From Candidatus Rokuibacteriota bacterium (GTDB taxonomy: Bacteria > Methylomirabilota > Methylomirabilia > Rokubacteriales > CSP1-6), in contig JACQFL010000028.1 in assembly GCA_016200085.1 (NCBI GenBank), positions 78,038 through 142,037 of the forward strand: a stretch of DNA of 64,000 bases, written 5' to 3'. Below the pieces are notes generated by a model. That model saw only the letters and a list, made by a program, of their open reading frames with translations. It was not told the DNA's origin and did no database searches. Of this stretch, positions 16,878 to 25,273 are shown in pieces; positions within the stretch are counted from its first letter, which is position 1; each line of letters starts with the position of its first letter. Position numbers and translations under genes: made by a program.

Positions 16878-18890
16878 TCAGCCGCGCGGGCGGTCGTGCT
16901 CCGGGTGCCCGGTCGCCCCGGGCGCCGGGCTCGCCGCGCGCGGCGGGGCCGTCCCCGAGTGACGCTCGACCCCCGCCCCGCCCGGCGCGAGGCGATTCGC
17001 CGGCTCGCCGGGGAGCCCGCGGACGCCCGCGTGCGGAGGCTCCGGGCGCGGGCCGGATGCCATGGACGGACCGGGAACGCGCTGCGGCGTGGGTGGGGTC
17101 CAGCTCGCGGGCGGACCAGGCACGTCCCGTGGAGCGGCCGGGGCGCCCGCGTGCCCGCGATCGACGCCCGCAGGCGCCTCACGCGCCGGGCTCCGCTCGC
17201 GGCCCGACGGCATCTCGGGTGCGAGCCCGCGGTTCTGCGCCGGGGGCGTCATCGCCTCGCGAGGCACGACGTCCGCGCGCAGGGGCGCGGGCACGGCCGC
17301 GGGCCGCGGCGTCGCTTCGACGTGTGGCGGGGCTGGACGTGGCGCGCGCTCCACGCCGCTCGGACCGAGAGGCTGCTGCGGCGGCGCCGCGTTCGCTGAC
17401 GGTGCGCGCGGCGCCGGAACGCTCCGCGCCGACGAAGTCGTGACCGGCGCGACGATGACCGGCGCGGTCGCGATCGCAGGGGCGGCCATCGCCGGGATCG
17501 GGCGTGCGGACTCTACCGGCCGTGCGGCGGGACGCGCCGCCGGCCGCGTCGCCACCACCGGCGGCGAGAGCGCGGCGGCGGTCGGGCGTGCGGCACGGCC
17601 AGTGGCGGCGACGAAGCTCGCGGGCTCGGGTGTCACGGGTAGCCGTCCGTGCACGGGCTCGAGCCGGTGCACGTCCACCCGGCTCATGCGCGCCTCGTGC
17701 ACCGAGCGCGAGGCGAACTGCTCGCCACGCATGGCGACCACGGCGTGGCTGACCGGCACATTCGTGTAGCTGCTGACCGGGGTGCGAGGGCCGCCCCAGC
17801 CGCCCCACCACGGTCGACCGACCACGGTGGCGGAGCCCCACCACGGCCGCACGGGCTCCCCCCATCCCAGGGCGACCCAGCTGACCACGGGGGCGTCGAT
17901 GGTCGGCGTCCCGAAGAACGCCACCAGCGCGGGCGCGTAGGCGGGGCGGATCACGCGCGGGCCCGGCGCCCACCCCCAGAATCCGTCGACGAACACCCAG
18001 CGGCCGTAGTGGAACGGTGCCCAGCCCCACGGCGCCGCGTCCACCCACGTCCAGCCGTAGAAGGGATCCCAGATCCACTTGCCCGTGCTGTACGGAGCCC
18101 AGTCACCCGGCATGGCCCGGGGGACCCAGACCGAGCCGTAGGTCGGCATGGCACGCCAGGCGCCGTGCTGATCGAGATCGCTGACACCGTAGACGTCCGC
18201 CGACACGTAGCGGGCGCTCGTGGCCTCGAGCAGGTGAGCGGTGCGGGCATCGTTCCACCGATCCCACACGTCCGGCTCCGGAGCGGCGTAGGTCTCCACC
18301 CCCGGGGCGCCGGCGTCGAGCACGACGTCCTCGCTCGCCGCGATCGCGAGCGCTTGCCCTGACGCCGTGGTGAGAGTCGCCTGCCCGCCACGCCGGGTGA
18401 TGAACGAGGTCCGCCCGGAAATCACGTCCGCGCGGTAGTAGCCCGAGCGCGTCACCGTGAAGGCGCCCGACGGGGTGTCGATCTCGATGGTCCTCCCGGC
18501 ATCGACCGCGCGCAGATCGAGGGCGGCGTGACCGCTGGTGAGCGTGAGCTGGAGGGAGCGGGCATCGTCGTTGGCGAGCGCGATCTGCGTGTCGCCCCAC
18601 GCGCGCACGAACGCGCGCGCGCCGACCTGGAGCTCGACGTTGCCGTCGTGACCCGTCGAGAGCGCGTCGCCGGGAGCGAGCGGCGTGTTGAGCTGGGCCG
18701 GCGACCAGTCCCCGGCCCCCGGCCGCCAGAACGACGCACCACCCGCGACGTAGCTGAGCCGGGGCGGCGTCGGTCCGCCCAGGCCGGCGGGATCGGGCGT
18801 CGGCGCCTGGGCCAGCGCGCCGGTCGCGGTCGCCGCCAGCAGGGCCACGGCGGCGAGCAGGATCGTCGAGCGCTTCGTACAACTGACCAT
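16878..18890 (-). CDS. FecR-domain, Trp-rich (DUF6600-like) secreted protein with Pro/Ala-rich tail
   Basis: 670 residues from the ATG at 18890; an in-frame GTG at 18917 is possible. A signal peptide (residues about 4-27, ending ALAQA) is followed by a FecR-like beta domain (about 45-190, LAPGDALSTGHDGNVELQVG and SGYYRADVISGRTSFITRRG). A Trp/Tyr-rich region with repeated W-x-P-Y/W-x-W-V-D units follows (about 235-330, e.g. GKWIWDPFYGWTWVDAAPWG). The last 270 residues are low-complexity Pro/Ala/Arg. This architecture is known from envelope proteins of unknown function. The long tail may span or attach to the envelope. Confidence 0.78.
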   Translation of the reverse strand: MVSCTKRSTILLAAVALLAATATGALAQAPTPDPAGLGGPTPPRLSYVAGGASFWRPGAGDWSPAQLNTPLAPGDALSTGHDGNVELQVGARAFVRAWGDTQIALANDDARSLQLTLTSGHAALDLRAVDAGRTIEIDTPSGAFTVTRSGYYRADVISGRTSFITRRGGQATLTTASGQALAIAASEDVVLDAGAPGVETYAAPEPDVWDRWNDARTAHLLEATSARYVSADVYGVSDLDQHGAWRAMPTYGSVWVPRAMPGDWAPYSTGKWIWDPFYGWTWVDAAPWGWAPFHYGRWVFVDGFWGWAPGPRVIRPAYAPALVAFFGTPTIDAPVVSWVALGWGEPVRPWWGSATVVGRPWWGGWGGPRTPVSSYTNVPVSHAVVAMRGEQFASRSVHEARMSRVDVHRLEPVHGRLPVTPEPASFVAATGRAARPTAAALSPPVVATRPAARPAARPVESARPIPAMAAPAIATAPVIVAPVTTSSARSVPAPRAPSANAAPPQQPLGPSGVERAPRPAPPHVEATPRPAAVPAPLRADVVPREAMTPPAQNRGLAPEMPSGRERSPAREAPAGVDRGHAGAPAAPRDVPGPPASWTPPTPQRVPGPSMASGPRPEPPHAGVRGLPGEPANRLAPGGAGVERHSGTAPPRAASPAPGATGHPEHDRPRG

Positions 18891-18988
18891 CTCGAGCCCC
18901 CCGTCCGGTCTACCCACGGTCTGGGTGTGTGACGAAGCGAGGGACGCTCGGATTCGACGCGGGAGCGGATTCGACGCGGGGCGGAGAC

Positions 18989-20179
18989 TCAGCCCTTGGG
19001 CAGGCCCAGGACGCGCTCGCCGATGATGTTGCGCTGGATCTCGCTGGTGCCCGCGGAGATCGTGTACTGGCGCGCGGCCACGATGCGGTTGAACCAGCGC
19101 GGGGCATCCGGCACCAGCGCGGACGGCGCGTTGACGAGGGCGTGCACGCCGAGCAGCTCGCCGGCCGCCTCAGCGATCCGCACGCCGAGCTCCGAGCCGC
19201 TCAGCTTGAGGATCGAGCCCTCGGGCCCCGGCGGCTCGCCGCGCAGCTGCCGGGTCAGGCCGCGCAGGCGCGTGTAGGTGAAGGCCTCGCAGTCGATGGC
19301 GAGCTGGGCCAGGCGCTGGCGGACGAGCGGGTCGTCCCACGCCGTCCCCCCGTCGCGCGGCAGGGTCTTGGCCAGCGCGACGAGCGCGCGCACCTGCGCC
19401 ACGTTGTTGCGGGCGCCGGCGGAGTGACGCTCGTGCATCAGGGTCGTGGTCGAGACCATCCAGCCCTGGTTCAGCGGCCCGAGCAGGCTCGACTTCGGCA
19501 GCCGGACCTCCTCGAAGAACACCTCGTTGAAGTGGCGATGCCCGGTCATGAGCACGAGGGGGCGCACCGTGATGCCCGGCGTGCTCATCGGCACGAGGAA
19601 GGCGCTGATGCCCTTGTGCTTCGGGGCATCAGGGTCCGTCCGGGCGAGCAGGATGATCCAGTGGGCAAAGTGCGCGCCCGACGTCCACACCTTCTGGCCG
19701 TTGACGAGGAAGTCATCGCCGCGGTCCTCGGCGCGCGTGCGGAGGCTGGCGAGATCGGAGCCGGCGCCCGGCTCCGAGAAGCCCTGGCACCACACCGCGT
19801 CGCCGCTCAGGATCGCGGGCAGGTGCTCGCGCTTCTGCACGTCCGTGCCCCAGTGGATGATCGTGGGGCCCACGAGGCTCAGGCCCATGGCCCCCGGCAG
19901 GACGGGCGCGCGCGCCGCCGCGTACTCCTCCTCCCAGATCACCCGCTCCATCAGGCCGGCGCCGCGGCCGCCGTACTCCTTGGGCCACGTGACACCGACC
20001 CAGCCGGCTGCGTGCATCTTCGCCTGCCAGGCGCGGCGGCGCTCGAACGTCTCGCGGTCGGAGGCGACGCGGTCGTCGGCCGCGTCGTCCAGGCAGAACT
20101 CTGGCGGCAGGTGCGCCGCCAGCCAGTCGCGGAACTCGTGCCGGAAGGCCTCGTGCTCCGGCGCCCACTCGAAGTCCAT
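18989..20179 (-). CDS. Acyl-CoA dehydrogenase
   Basis: 396 residues with the N-terminal helical domain (FEWAPEHEAFRHEFRDWLA), the FAD signature QGFSEPGAGSDLASLRTRA near 135, VNGQKVWTSGAHFAHWIIL near 160 and the C-terminal AGTSEIQRNIIGERVLGLP. In the classical mono-functional enzymes a catalytic Glu precedes GT in that last motif (EGT). Here the residue is Ala, as in several FadE-like branches that use another residue or act on steroid or branched substrates. It is the last gene of a four-gene minus-strand run, 15 bp after the dioxygenase. Confidence 0.88.
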   Translation of the reverse strand: MDFEWAPEHEAFRHEFRDWLAAHLPPEFCLDDAADDRVASDRETFERRRAWQAKMHAAGWVGVTWPKEYGGRGAGLMERVIWEEEYAAARAPVLPGAMGLSLVGPTIIHWGTDVQKREHLPAILSGDAVWCQGFSEPGAGSDLASLRTRAEDRGDDFLVNGQKVWTSGAHFAHWIILLARTDPDAPKHKGISAFLVPMSTPGITVRPLVLMTGHRHFNEVFFEEVRLPKSSLLGPLNQGWMVSTTTLMHERHSAGARNNVAQVRALVALAKTLPRDGGTAWDDPLVRQRLAQLAIDCEAFTYTRLRGLTRQLRGEPPGPEGSILKLSGSELGVRIAEAAGELLGVHALVNAPSALVPDAPRWFNRIVAARQYTISAGTSEIQRNIIGERVLGLPKG

Positions 20180-20194
20180 GCTCGCCGCCGGCCC

Positions 20195-21025
20195 TCAGGC
20201 CCGGTAGAACGGGCGATCGCCCTTCACGGTGACGCGATGGCCGTGGCGGCGCTGGGGGAAGTAGTCCCACATGGCGTGGTGCTGGACGCCGCGGTTGTCC
20301 CAGAAGGCGACCGAACGCTCTTGCCAGCGGAAGCGGCAGTGGAACTCGGGCGTCTCGACGTGGCGGAAGAGGAACTGCAGCAGCGCGTCGCTCTCGGGGC
20401 GCTTGAGCTGCACGATGCGGGTCGTGAACCCGCGATTGACGAAGAGGGCCCGGCGTCCGGACACGGGGTGCGTCCGGATCACCGGGTGCTCGGCCTTGGG
20501 AAACACCCTGCCCTCGTCCTTGACCCCGTAGCGCCCGCGATAGACGTGCTCCCCCTCGTGCATGGCGGTCATCCCCTCGAGCAGGCGCTTGAGCGGATCC
20601 GAGAGTGCCTCGTAGGCCGCGTACATGCTGGCGAAGAGCGTGTCGCCGCCCACGGGCGGCAGCTCGTGCATGTAGAGGATGCTGCCCATGGGCGGCTCGG
20701 GGTCGCAGGAGACGTCGGAATGCCACTCCTCGCCGGCCACACGCTTGGAGTGCTCGTCGGCGTGGATGACGAGGATCTCCGGATGGCCCTCGACGAGCCC
20801 GGGGGCCGCCGGGTGGAGATGGAGCTCGCCGAAGAGCCGCCCGAAGGCCTTCTGCTGCTCCGGCGTGAGGTGCTGGTCGCGGAAGAAGATCACGCCGTGC
20901 TCGACGAGCGCGTCGTGCACCAGCTTGAAGACGCGCTCGTCGAGCAGCTGCGAGAGGTCGACGCCGTGCAGCTCGGCGCCGACGTGCGGCGTGAGGCGCT
21001 CCACCTGGATGGGCACGTACACCAT
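20195..21025 (-). CDS. TauD/TfdA-type Fe(II)/2-oxoglutarate dioxygenase
   Basis: 276 residues from the ATG at 21025 behind GGAGGGGGAG. The iron triad is visible as His102-x-Asp104 (EEWHSDVSCDPEPP) and a distal His near 249 (NRGVQHHAMWDYFP), with the 2-oxoglutarate Arg near 264 (HGHRVTVKGD). An N-terminal block (PHVGAELHGVDLSQLLDE) is standard for the family. Members hydroxylate taurine, 2,4-D, alkyl sulfates or similar small acids. The substrate is not predicted. The open frame continues upstream past the SBP stop but has no family similarity there. It is flanked by an SBP gene (17 bp) and an acyl-CoA dehydrogenase (15 bp). Confidence 0.88.
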   Translation of the reverse strand: MVYVPIQVERLTPHVGAELHGVDLSQLLDERVFKLVHDALVEHGVIFFRDQHLTPEQQKAFGRLFGELHLHPAAPGLVEGHPEILVIHADEHSKRVAGEEWHSDVSCDPEPPMGSILYMHELPPVGGDTLFASMYAAYEALSDPLKRLLEGMTAMHEGEHVYRGRYGVKDEGRVFPKAEHPVIRTHPVSGRRALFVNRGFTTRIVQLKRPESDALLQFLFRHVETPEFHCRFRWQERSVAFWDNRGVQHHAMWDYFPQRRHGHRVTVKGDRPFYRA

Positions 21026-21042
21026 GGCTCCCCCTCCTGCCC

Positions 21043-22419
21043 TCATCGTTCGTAGATCCGGCGCATCTGGGTGTCGGCCCACCGGACGGCGTCCGCGGCG
21101 CTCATGCCTTGCACGGCCTTGGCGTACATGTCCGTGACGATGTACTTGGTGAAGACCTCGGTGGATCTTACCGTCGCAGGTCCAGCATATCCGAAGATAC
21201 GGGTGTTGCGCGCCAGAGTGCGGAGAACCCGGAGGGGCTCGTCGAGTCGTCCCCACATCGGGTCCGTTTCCCACTTCTTCGTGGCGCTGACCGCGAATCC
21301 CTCCTGTGTTTGGAACCAGCGGCCGAAATTCTCGGGCCTGTGGAGCCAGCGGAGGAAGTCTTTGGCGAGCTTCTGGTTCTTCGAGTACTTCATGATGGCG
21401 TGGGATTCGTTGATGAAGAGGTGATAGGAGCCCGCCGGACCGGCTGGTAGGGGGGCGTGATCCGAATCCTGCCACAGCGGCCCGCCGCGGTCGTCCTTGA
21501 TCCGGTCCTTTTGACGCCTGGCCACGATGTAAATCGACGGGCCGTTGAGGGTGGCGCTGATCTCGCCGGAGTGGAAGGCTCGGTTGTTGTTCGTGTCGTC
21601 CCACGCCAGACCGCCCTCGTCACAACACTCCTTCCAGAACGCCTGCATGAACTTGACGCTCTCAATCGCCTGCGTGCTGTTGAGGATGACGTTTCTCCCG
21701 CTCCGGTCCGTCTCCGCTCCCCCGAACGCCCAGAGCATCGGGTACGTGAAGCTTGGGGCGTCACCGAACGTGTGGCCGAGGGTCTGGCCGTAGGGTTTCC
21801 CCCTGCGCTTCAAGGTGGCGAAGAGCCTTCGGGCGTCGTCCCACGTCTTCGGGTAGGACGCGAAGCCCGCCTCGCCGAGCCATGACTTGCGGTAGACGAC
21901 CACGTTACCGGCGATCGCGTGGGGCACGGACATCCATCGCCCGCTCACTTGGCACGAGGCGAGGCAGCTATCGTAGAACCCATTTTCGGCGCTGGCGAGA
22001 TCGTTCGCGACATCGCTCACATCCACCAGACCGTTGCTGTAGAGCTGCGCCCAATTGTGAAGCATGAAGAAGATGTCCGGGCCCGCGCCGGACTGGATGG
22101 CCGAGGTGATGCGCGGCTGAAGATCGTTGGCGTTGATCGTCTCCAGGGTGATCTCGGCGCCAATCGCCCTGCTGGCCTCCGCCATCTGGCGTCGCAGCTC
22201 GATGTCGGCCTCGGGGATAAAGTCCACCCAGCGCACGACGTGGAGCCGGGTGGCCGAGGTGAAAGCAGGCGGGCGCGTGCTGGGGGACGACGGCGAGCGG
22301 CGTTCGACGATCTCGCCGTTCTCGTCGGTGACCTGCGCATCCGCCCGGGACACGCCCAGCCCGCCTGTCAGCGCGCCAGCGCAGCTGACCAGAAAGGCTC
22401 GGCGGCCGAGCGAGGCCAT
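21043..22419 (-). CDS. Extracellular solute-binding protein, ABC family 1 (sugar type), Tat-exported
   Basis: 458 residues. A Tat-like signal (GRRAFLVSCAGALTGGLG) is cleaved around ADAQ. Mature features of family 1 binding proteins are IQSGAGPDIFFMLHNWAQLY near 112, VPHAIAGNVVVYRKSWL near 170, PKTWDDARRLFATLKRRGKP near 195 and KDFLRWLHRPENFGRWFQTQ near 360. Binding proteins of this type capture sugars, polyols or glycerol-phosphate for ABC import. No permease or ATPase gene is adjacent, which is unusual. It sits 10 bp after the caspase-like gene and 17 bp before the dioxygenase gene, so translation is likely coupled. Confidence 0.87.
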   Translation of the reverse strand: MASLGRRAFLVSCAGALTGGLGVSRADAQVTDENGEIVERRSPSSPSTRPPAFTSATRLHVVRWVDFIPEADIELRRQMAEASRAIGAEITLETINANDLQPRITSAIQSGAGPDIFFMLHNWAQLYSNGLVDVSDVANDLASAENGFYDSCLASCQVSGRWMSVPHAIAGNVVVYRKSWLGEAGFASYPKTWDDARRLFATLKRRGKPYGQTLGHTFGDAPSFTYPMLWAFGGAETDRSGRNVILNSTQAIESVKFMQAFWKECCDEGGLAWDDTNNNRAFHSGEISATLNGPSIYIVARRQKDRIKDDRGGPLWQDSDHAPLPAGPAGSYHLFINESHAIMKYSKNQKLAKDFLRWLHRPENFGRWFQTQEGFAVSATKKWETDPMWGRLDEPLRVLRTLARNTRIFGYAGPATVRSTEVFTKYIVTDMYAKAVQGMSAADAVRWADTQMRRIYER

Positions 22420-22429
22420 GGATCGCGCC

Positions 22430-23725
22430 CTACGGGACGCGCCGGAGGGTCAACCGCGCGTGCGGGACGTTGGCCTTCGTCCCGGAGATGACGTCACCGA
22501 GACTGCCCTCGAGACGATAGCGCTCCGTCGAAAACCCGCCGTTCCAGACGAGCACGAGTTGCCCGTCCTTGACGGACCACGAGTTCGGGCCACGCGCGCC
22601 GGTGGGTTTGAAAGTGCCAGGCCCGTCGTAGCTGAAGCCGAACGCCCCATCGCCATCGAGACGCACCCACGCCGTCTGCGTCACGGCGCAGCCGTCGCAG
22701 GTCCACCGCCACACGGTGTTCGTGAGCGCCTGCGCCAGTGCGCGCGCACCGGGCTCGTCCGGCGAAGTCCGCAGGGCCTGCAGGCGCTGCCGCTCCTCGG
22801 CCAGCCGGCGCCGCTCCTCAGCGATTCTCTGTTGCTCGGCCAGCGCGGCTCGCTCGGCGTCGAGGCGGCGACGCTCCTCCTCGAGCCGCACCCGCTCCTC
22901 TTGCAGCGCTGACGACCGCGCGGACCCCGGGCGGGCGGGCAAGCTGAAAATGAAGTCGCCGTAGACGGAGGACGCGATCCATGGCTGCTGTTCGCCCTTT
23001 GTCAGCCCGACCACGGCGCCGCCCACCTGCTTGAACACGCCTTCCAGGGTCACGTTCGGCGTGCGCATCGCCTTGAGCAGCTCGGTCGTGTAGAGGCTGT
23101 TTGACCCGGTCCCGTCGCTGGCGACGCGGCCGGGCGCCGTGGCATAGGCGATGAAGGTGCCGGTGGGAGCGTTCATCTGGGCCAGGCCGCCCCCGGCGGT
23201 GCTGCGCGACCACGATCGTTCGAACGGGTTGTTCCGGCACGCGTCGAGCACGAGGATGTTCAAGCGGTTGTTACCGCTCTCCATCTTGCTCAGCACCCGG
23301 CCCACGTCGACCGCCTGGTACTCGGTGTCGGTCTCGACCGCGAGCCGGGCGTCCACCGGCACCAGGTAGTTGCGCCCGCGGACCTGCAGGCCGTGGCCGG
23401 AGAAGTAGAAGAGGCCGACGCCGCTTCCGCGCAGCCTGTCACCGAAAGCCTCGATGGCCCGCAGCATGTCGGGCCACGCGAGATTTTCGTGTTGGAGCAC
23501 TTCGAAGTTGAGGGCCTTCAGGGTTGTGGCCATTGCGCGCGAGTCATTGAGGGGGTTCTTGAGCGCCGCCGTCGGATACGCGGCATTGCCGATGACGAGA
23601 GCCACCCGGCGCTCAGTCCGCATCTGCTCGACGACGATCTCCTTCGACTGGCCGGGCGCGAGCGTGCCTGTGGCCAGGAGGACGCATCCGACGACGACGG
23701 CGACGGTTCGCGGCCGGGCCAGCAT
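22430..23725 (-). CDS. Caspase-family (C14) peptidase with coiled coil and C-terminal beta domain
   Basis: 431 residues from the ATG at 23725 behind AGAGGAGAG. A signal peptide (about 5-26) is followed by the caspase-fold domain: VALVIGNAAYPTAALKNPLN (43-60), His111 in LFYFSGHGLQVRG and Cys163 in ILVLDACRNNPFERSW, the catalytic dyad. A charged Glu/Arg-rich coiled coil (about 283-340) leads to a beta-rich module with CDGC and WSVKDGQLVLVW. Exported caspase-like proteins of this layout are common in bacteria, but targets are mostly unknown. It heads an operon with a solute-binding protein, a dioxygenase and an acyl-CoA dehydrogenase. Confidence 0.88.
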   Translation of the reverse strand: MLARPRTVAVVVGCVLLATGTLAPGQSKEIVVEQMRTERRVALVIGNAAYPTAALKNPLNDSRAMATTLKALNFEVLQHENLAWPDMLRAIEAFGDRLRGSGVGLFYFSGHGLQVRGRNYLVPVDARLAVETDTEYQAVDVGRVLSKMESGNNRLNILVLDACRNNPFERSWSRSTAGGGLAQMNAPTGTFIAYATAPGRVASDGTGSNSLYTTELLKAMRTPNVTLEGVFKQVGGAVVGLTKGEQQPWIASSVYGDFIFSLPARPGSARSSALQEERVRLEEERRRLDAERAALAEQQRIAEERRRLAEERQRLQALRTSPDEPGARALAQALTNTVWRWTCDGCAVTQTAWVRLDGDGAFGFSYDGPGTFKPTGARGPNSWSVKDGQLVLVWNGGFSTERYRLEGSLGDVISGTKANVPHARLTLRRVP

Positions 23726-23832
23726 CGCGCTCTCCTCTTCGGAAGAAGGGACGAACCGCGAGAAGTGTCGGGCGGGCGGAGGCGTAATGTCAAGCTGCTC
23801 GTCGAAGCCGCCGGCCTTGCTCCTGGGTCGGT

Positions 23833-23873
23833 GACGTGGTGGACTAGGCGGAGTTCTGATTCGCCACCACGTC
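23833..23873. promoter_or_regulatory. Inverted repeat in a divergent promoter region
   Basis: GACGTGGTGG (23833-23842) and its perfect complement CCACCACGTC (23864-23873) are 21 nt apart. They lie between the start of the caspase-like gene (23725, minus) and the ABM gene (23895, plus), ending 21 nt before the latter's ATG. This could be a two-half-site operator two to three helical turns apart, or an mRNA hairpin ahead of the ABM gene. Confidence 0.4.
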
Positions 23874-23894
23874 TCATCTCGAGGGAGACAGCGC

Positions 23895-24182
23895 ATGCTG
23901 GGAGTCGTCGCCACGCTGAAGGTCAAGCCGGGGATGGAGAGCCAGTTCGAGGCCGTGGCCAAGGAGCTCGTCGCCAAGGTCAACGCCAACGAGCCGGGGT
24001 GCACGCTCTATGCGCTGCACCACGGCGAGGCGCCCGCCACGTACGTGTTCATGGAGCGCTACGCGGACCAGGCGGCGGTGGACGCCCACCGCGCCACCGA
24101 GTACTTCAAGGCGCTCGGGCGCAAGATGGGCGAGTACATGGACGGCCGGCCGGAAGTCCTCCGGCTCCGGGAAGTGGAGTAG
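23895..24182 (+). CDS. Antibiotic biosynthesis monooxygenase (ABM)-domain protein
   Basis: 95 residues, a single ferredoxin-like ABM domain: MLGVVATLKVKPGMESQFEA, the N-E-P-G-C-x-x-Y motif (NEPGCTLYALHHGEAP) and YVFMERYADQAAVDAHRATE. Such small dimers include quinol monooxygenases (YgiN), LsrG isomerase and heme-degrading enzymes. None of the heme-ligand features is obvious, so the activity is left open. GAGGGA precedes the ATG. The Ldh-type dehydrogenase gene starts 3 bp after its stop, implying coupling. Confidence 0.83.
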   Translation: MLGVVATLKVKPGMESQFEAVAKELVAKVNANEPGCTLYALHHGEAPATYVFMERYADQAAVDAHRATEYFKALGRKMGEYMDGRPEVLRLREVE

Positions 24183-24185
24183 CCC

Positions 24186-25253
24186 GTGCACGCCTCGGCC
24201 GACGCTCTGCGCCGCGTCGCCAGCGCGATCCTGGAATCAGGCGGCAGCGCCGTCGCCGAGGCCGACCTCGTGGCCGACCACCTGGTCCTGGCCAACCTGT
24301 CCGGTCACGACAGCCACGGCGTGGGGATGATTCCCGCGTACGTGCGACACCTCGAGGCGGGCCTCGTGGCGCCGAACACGCGCGCCAAGGTCGTCAAGGA
24401 CGACGGGCCGATGCTGATGTTCGACGGCGGCCGCGGCTACGGCCGCGTCGTGGCCGGCGAGGCCATGGATGCGGCGATCGCGCGCTGCCGCCAGACGGGC
24501 GTGGTCGCGTTGACCCTGGCCAACGCCCACCACATCGGCCGGGTCGGCGCCTACGGGGAGCTGGCCAGCGGGGCCGGGCTGGTGTCGCTGCATTTCGTGA
24601 ACGTCACCGATCACCGGGCGCTCGTCGCGCCGTTCCGCGGCAGCGACGGGCGCTTCTCCACGAACCCGGTGTGCATCGCGCTGCCCGGGACCGAGCGCCA
24701 TCCTCCCCTGCTCCTCGACATGGCGACGAGCGCGATCGCCATGGGCAAGGTGCGCGTCGCGCGGAACGAGGGCCACCTCGTCGCGGAGGGCATTCTCGTC
24801 GATCCGCAGGGCCAGCCGACGCGCGATCCCAACGTCATGTACCAGGAGCCGCACGGCGCGCTGCTCACGTTCGGTGGCCACAAGGGCTACGCCCTCGCCG
24901 TGATCACGGAGCTGCTGGCGGGCGCGCTGTCCGGCGGCCCGACGATCCAGCCCGGCAACCAGCGGCTGGGCGGCGTCGTCAACAACATGTTCGCGCTCCT
25001 GGTCGACCCCAGCCGGCTGGCGGGTGTGGACTGGCTCCGCCGCGAGATCGACGGCTTCGTCGACTACGTCAAGGCCTCCCCGCCCGCCGACGCCGCGGCC
25101 CCCGTGCTCGTGCCCGGCGAGCCCGAGCGGATGGCACGCGCCACGCGCGAGCGCGAGGGCATCGACGTCGACGCCACGACGTGGGACGAGGTGCTGCAAG
25201 CCGCGGAGACGGTCGGCCTGGCTCGCGCGAAGGCCGAGGCCCTGGTCGCCTGA
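24186..25253 (+). CDS. Ldh family (malate/ureidoglycolate/sulfolactate-type) NAD(P)-dependent dehydrogenase
   Basis: 355 residues with family blocks HDSHGVGMIPAYVRHLEAG near 40, TLANAHHIGRVGAYGELA (catalytic His) near 115, DMATSAIAMGKVRVARNEG near 180 and FGGHKGYALAVITELLAGAL near 230. These are the non-Rossmann L-malate/L-sulfolactate/ureidoglycolate dehydrogenases. The start is a GTG 3 bp after the ABM gene. The exact 2-hydroxy acid is unknown. A secreted peptidase gene begins 20 bp downstream. Confidence 0.87.
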   Translation: MHASADALRRVASAILESGGSAVAEADLVADHLVLANLSGHDSHGVGMIPAYVRHLEAGLVAPNTRAKVVKDDGPMLMFDGGRGYGRVVAGEAMDAAIARCRQTGVVALTLANAHHIGRVGAYGELASGAGLVSLHFVNVTDHRALVAPFRGSDGRFSTNPVCIALPGTERHPPLLLDMATSAIAMGKVRVARNEGHLVAEGILVDPQGQPTRDPNVMYQEPHGALLTFGGHKGYALAVITELLAGALSGGPTIQPGNQRLGGVVNNMFALLVDPSRLAGVDWLRREIDGFVDYVKASPPADAAAPVLVPGEPERMARATREREGIDVDATTWDEVLQAAETVGLARAKAEALVA

Positions 25254-25273
25254 TCGCCCCCCGCGTCGGCGCG

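Noticed and set aside
18929..21055. A 708-codon open frame on the plus strand
   Set aside because: It covers two well-supported minus-strand enzymes (acyl-CoA dehydrogenase and dioxygenase) and crosses their boundary.
20195..21604. A 469-codon version of the dioxygenase
   Set aside because: The upstream 193 codons overlap the binding-protein gene in another frame. The ATG at 21025 with a strong ribosome site begins the true protein.
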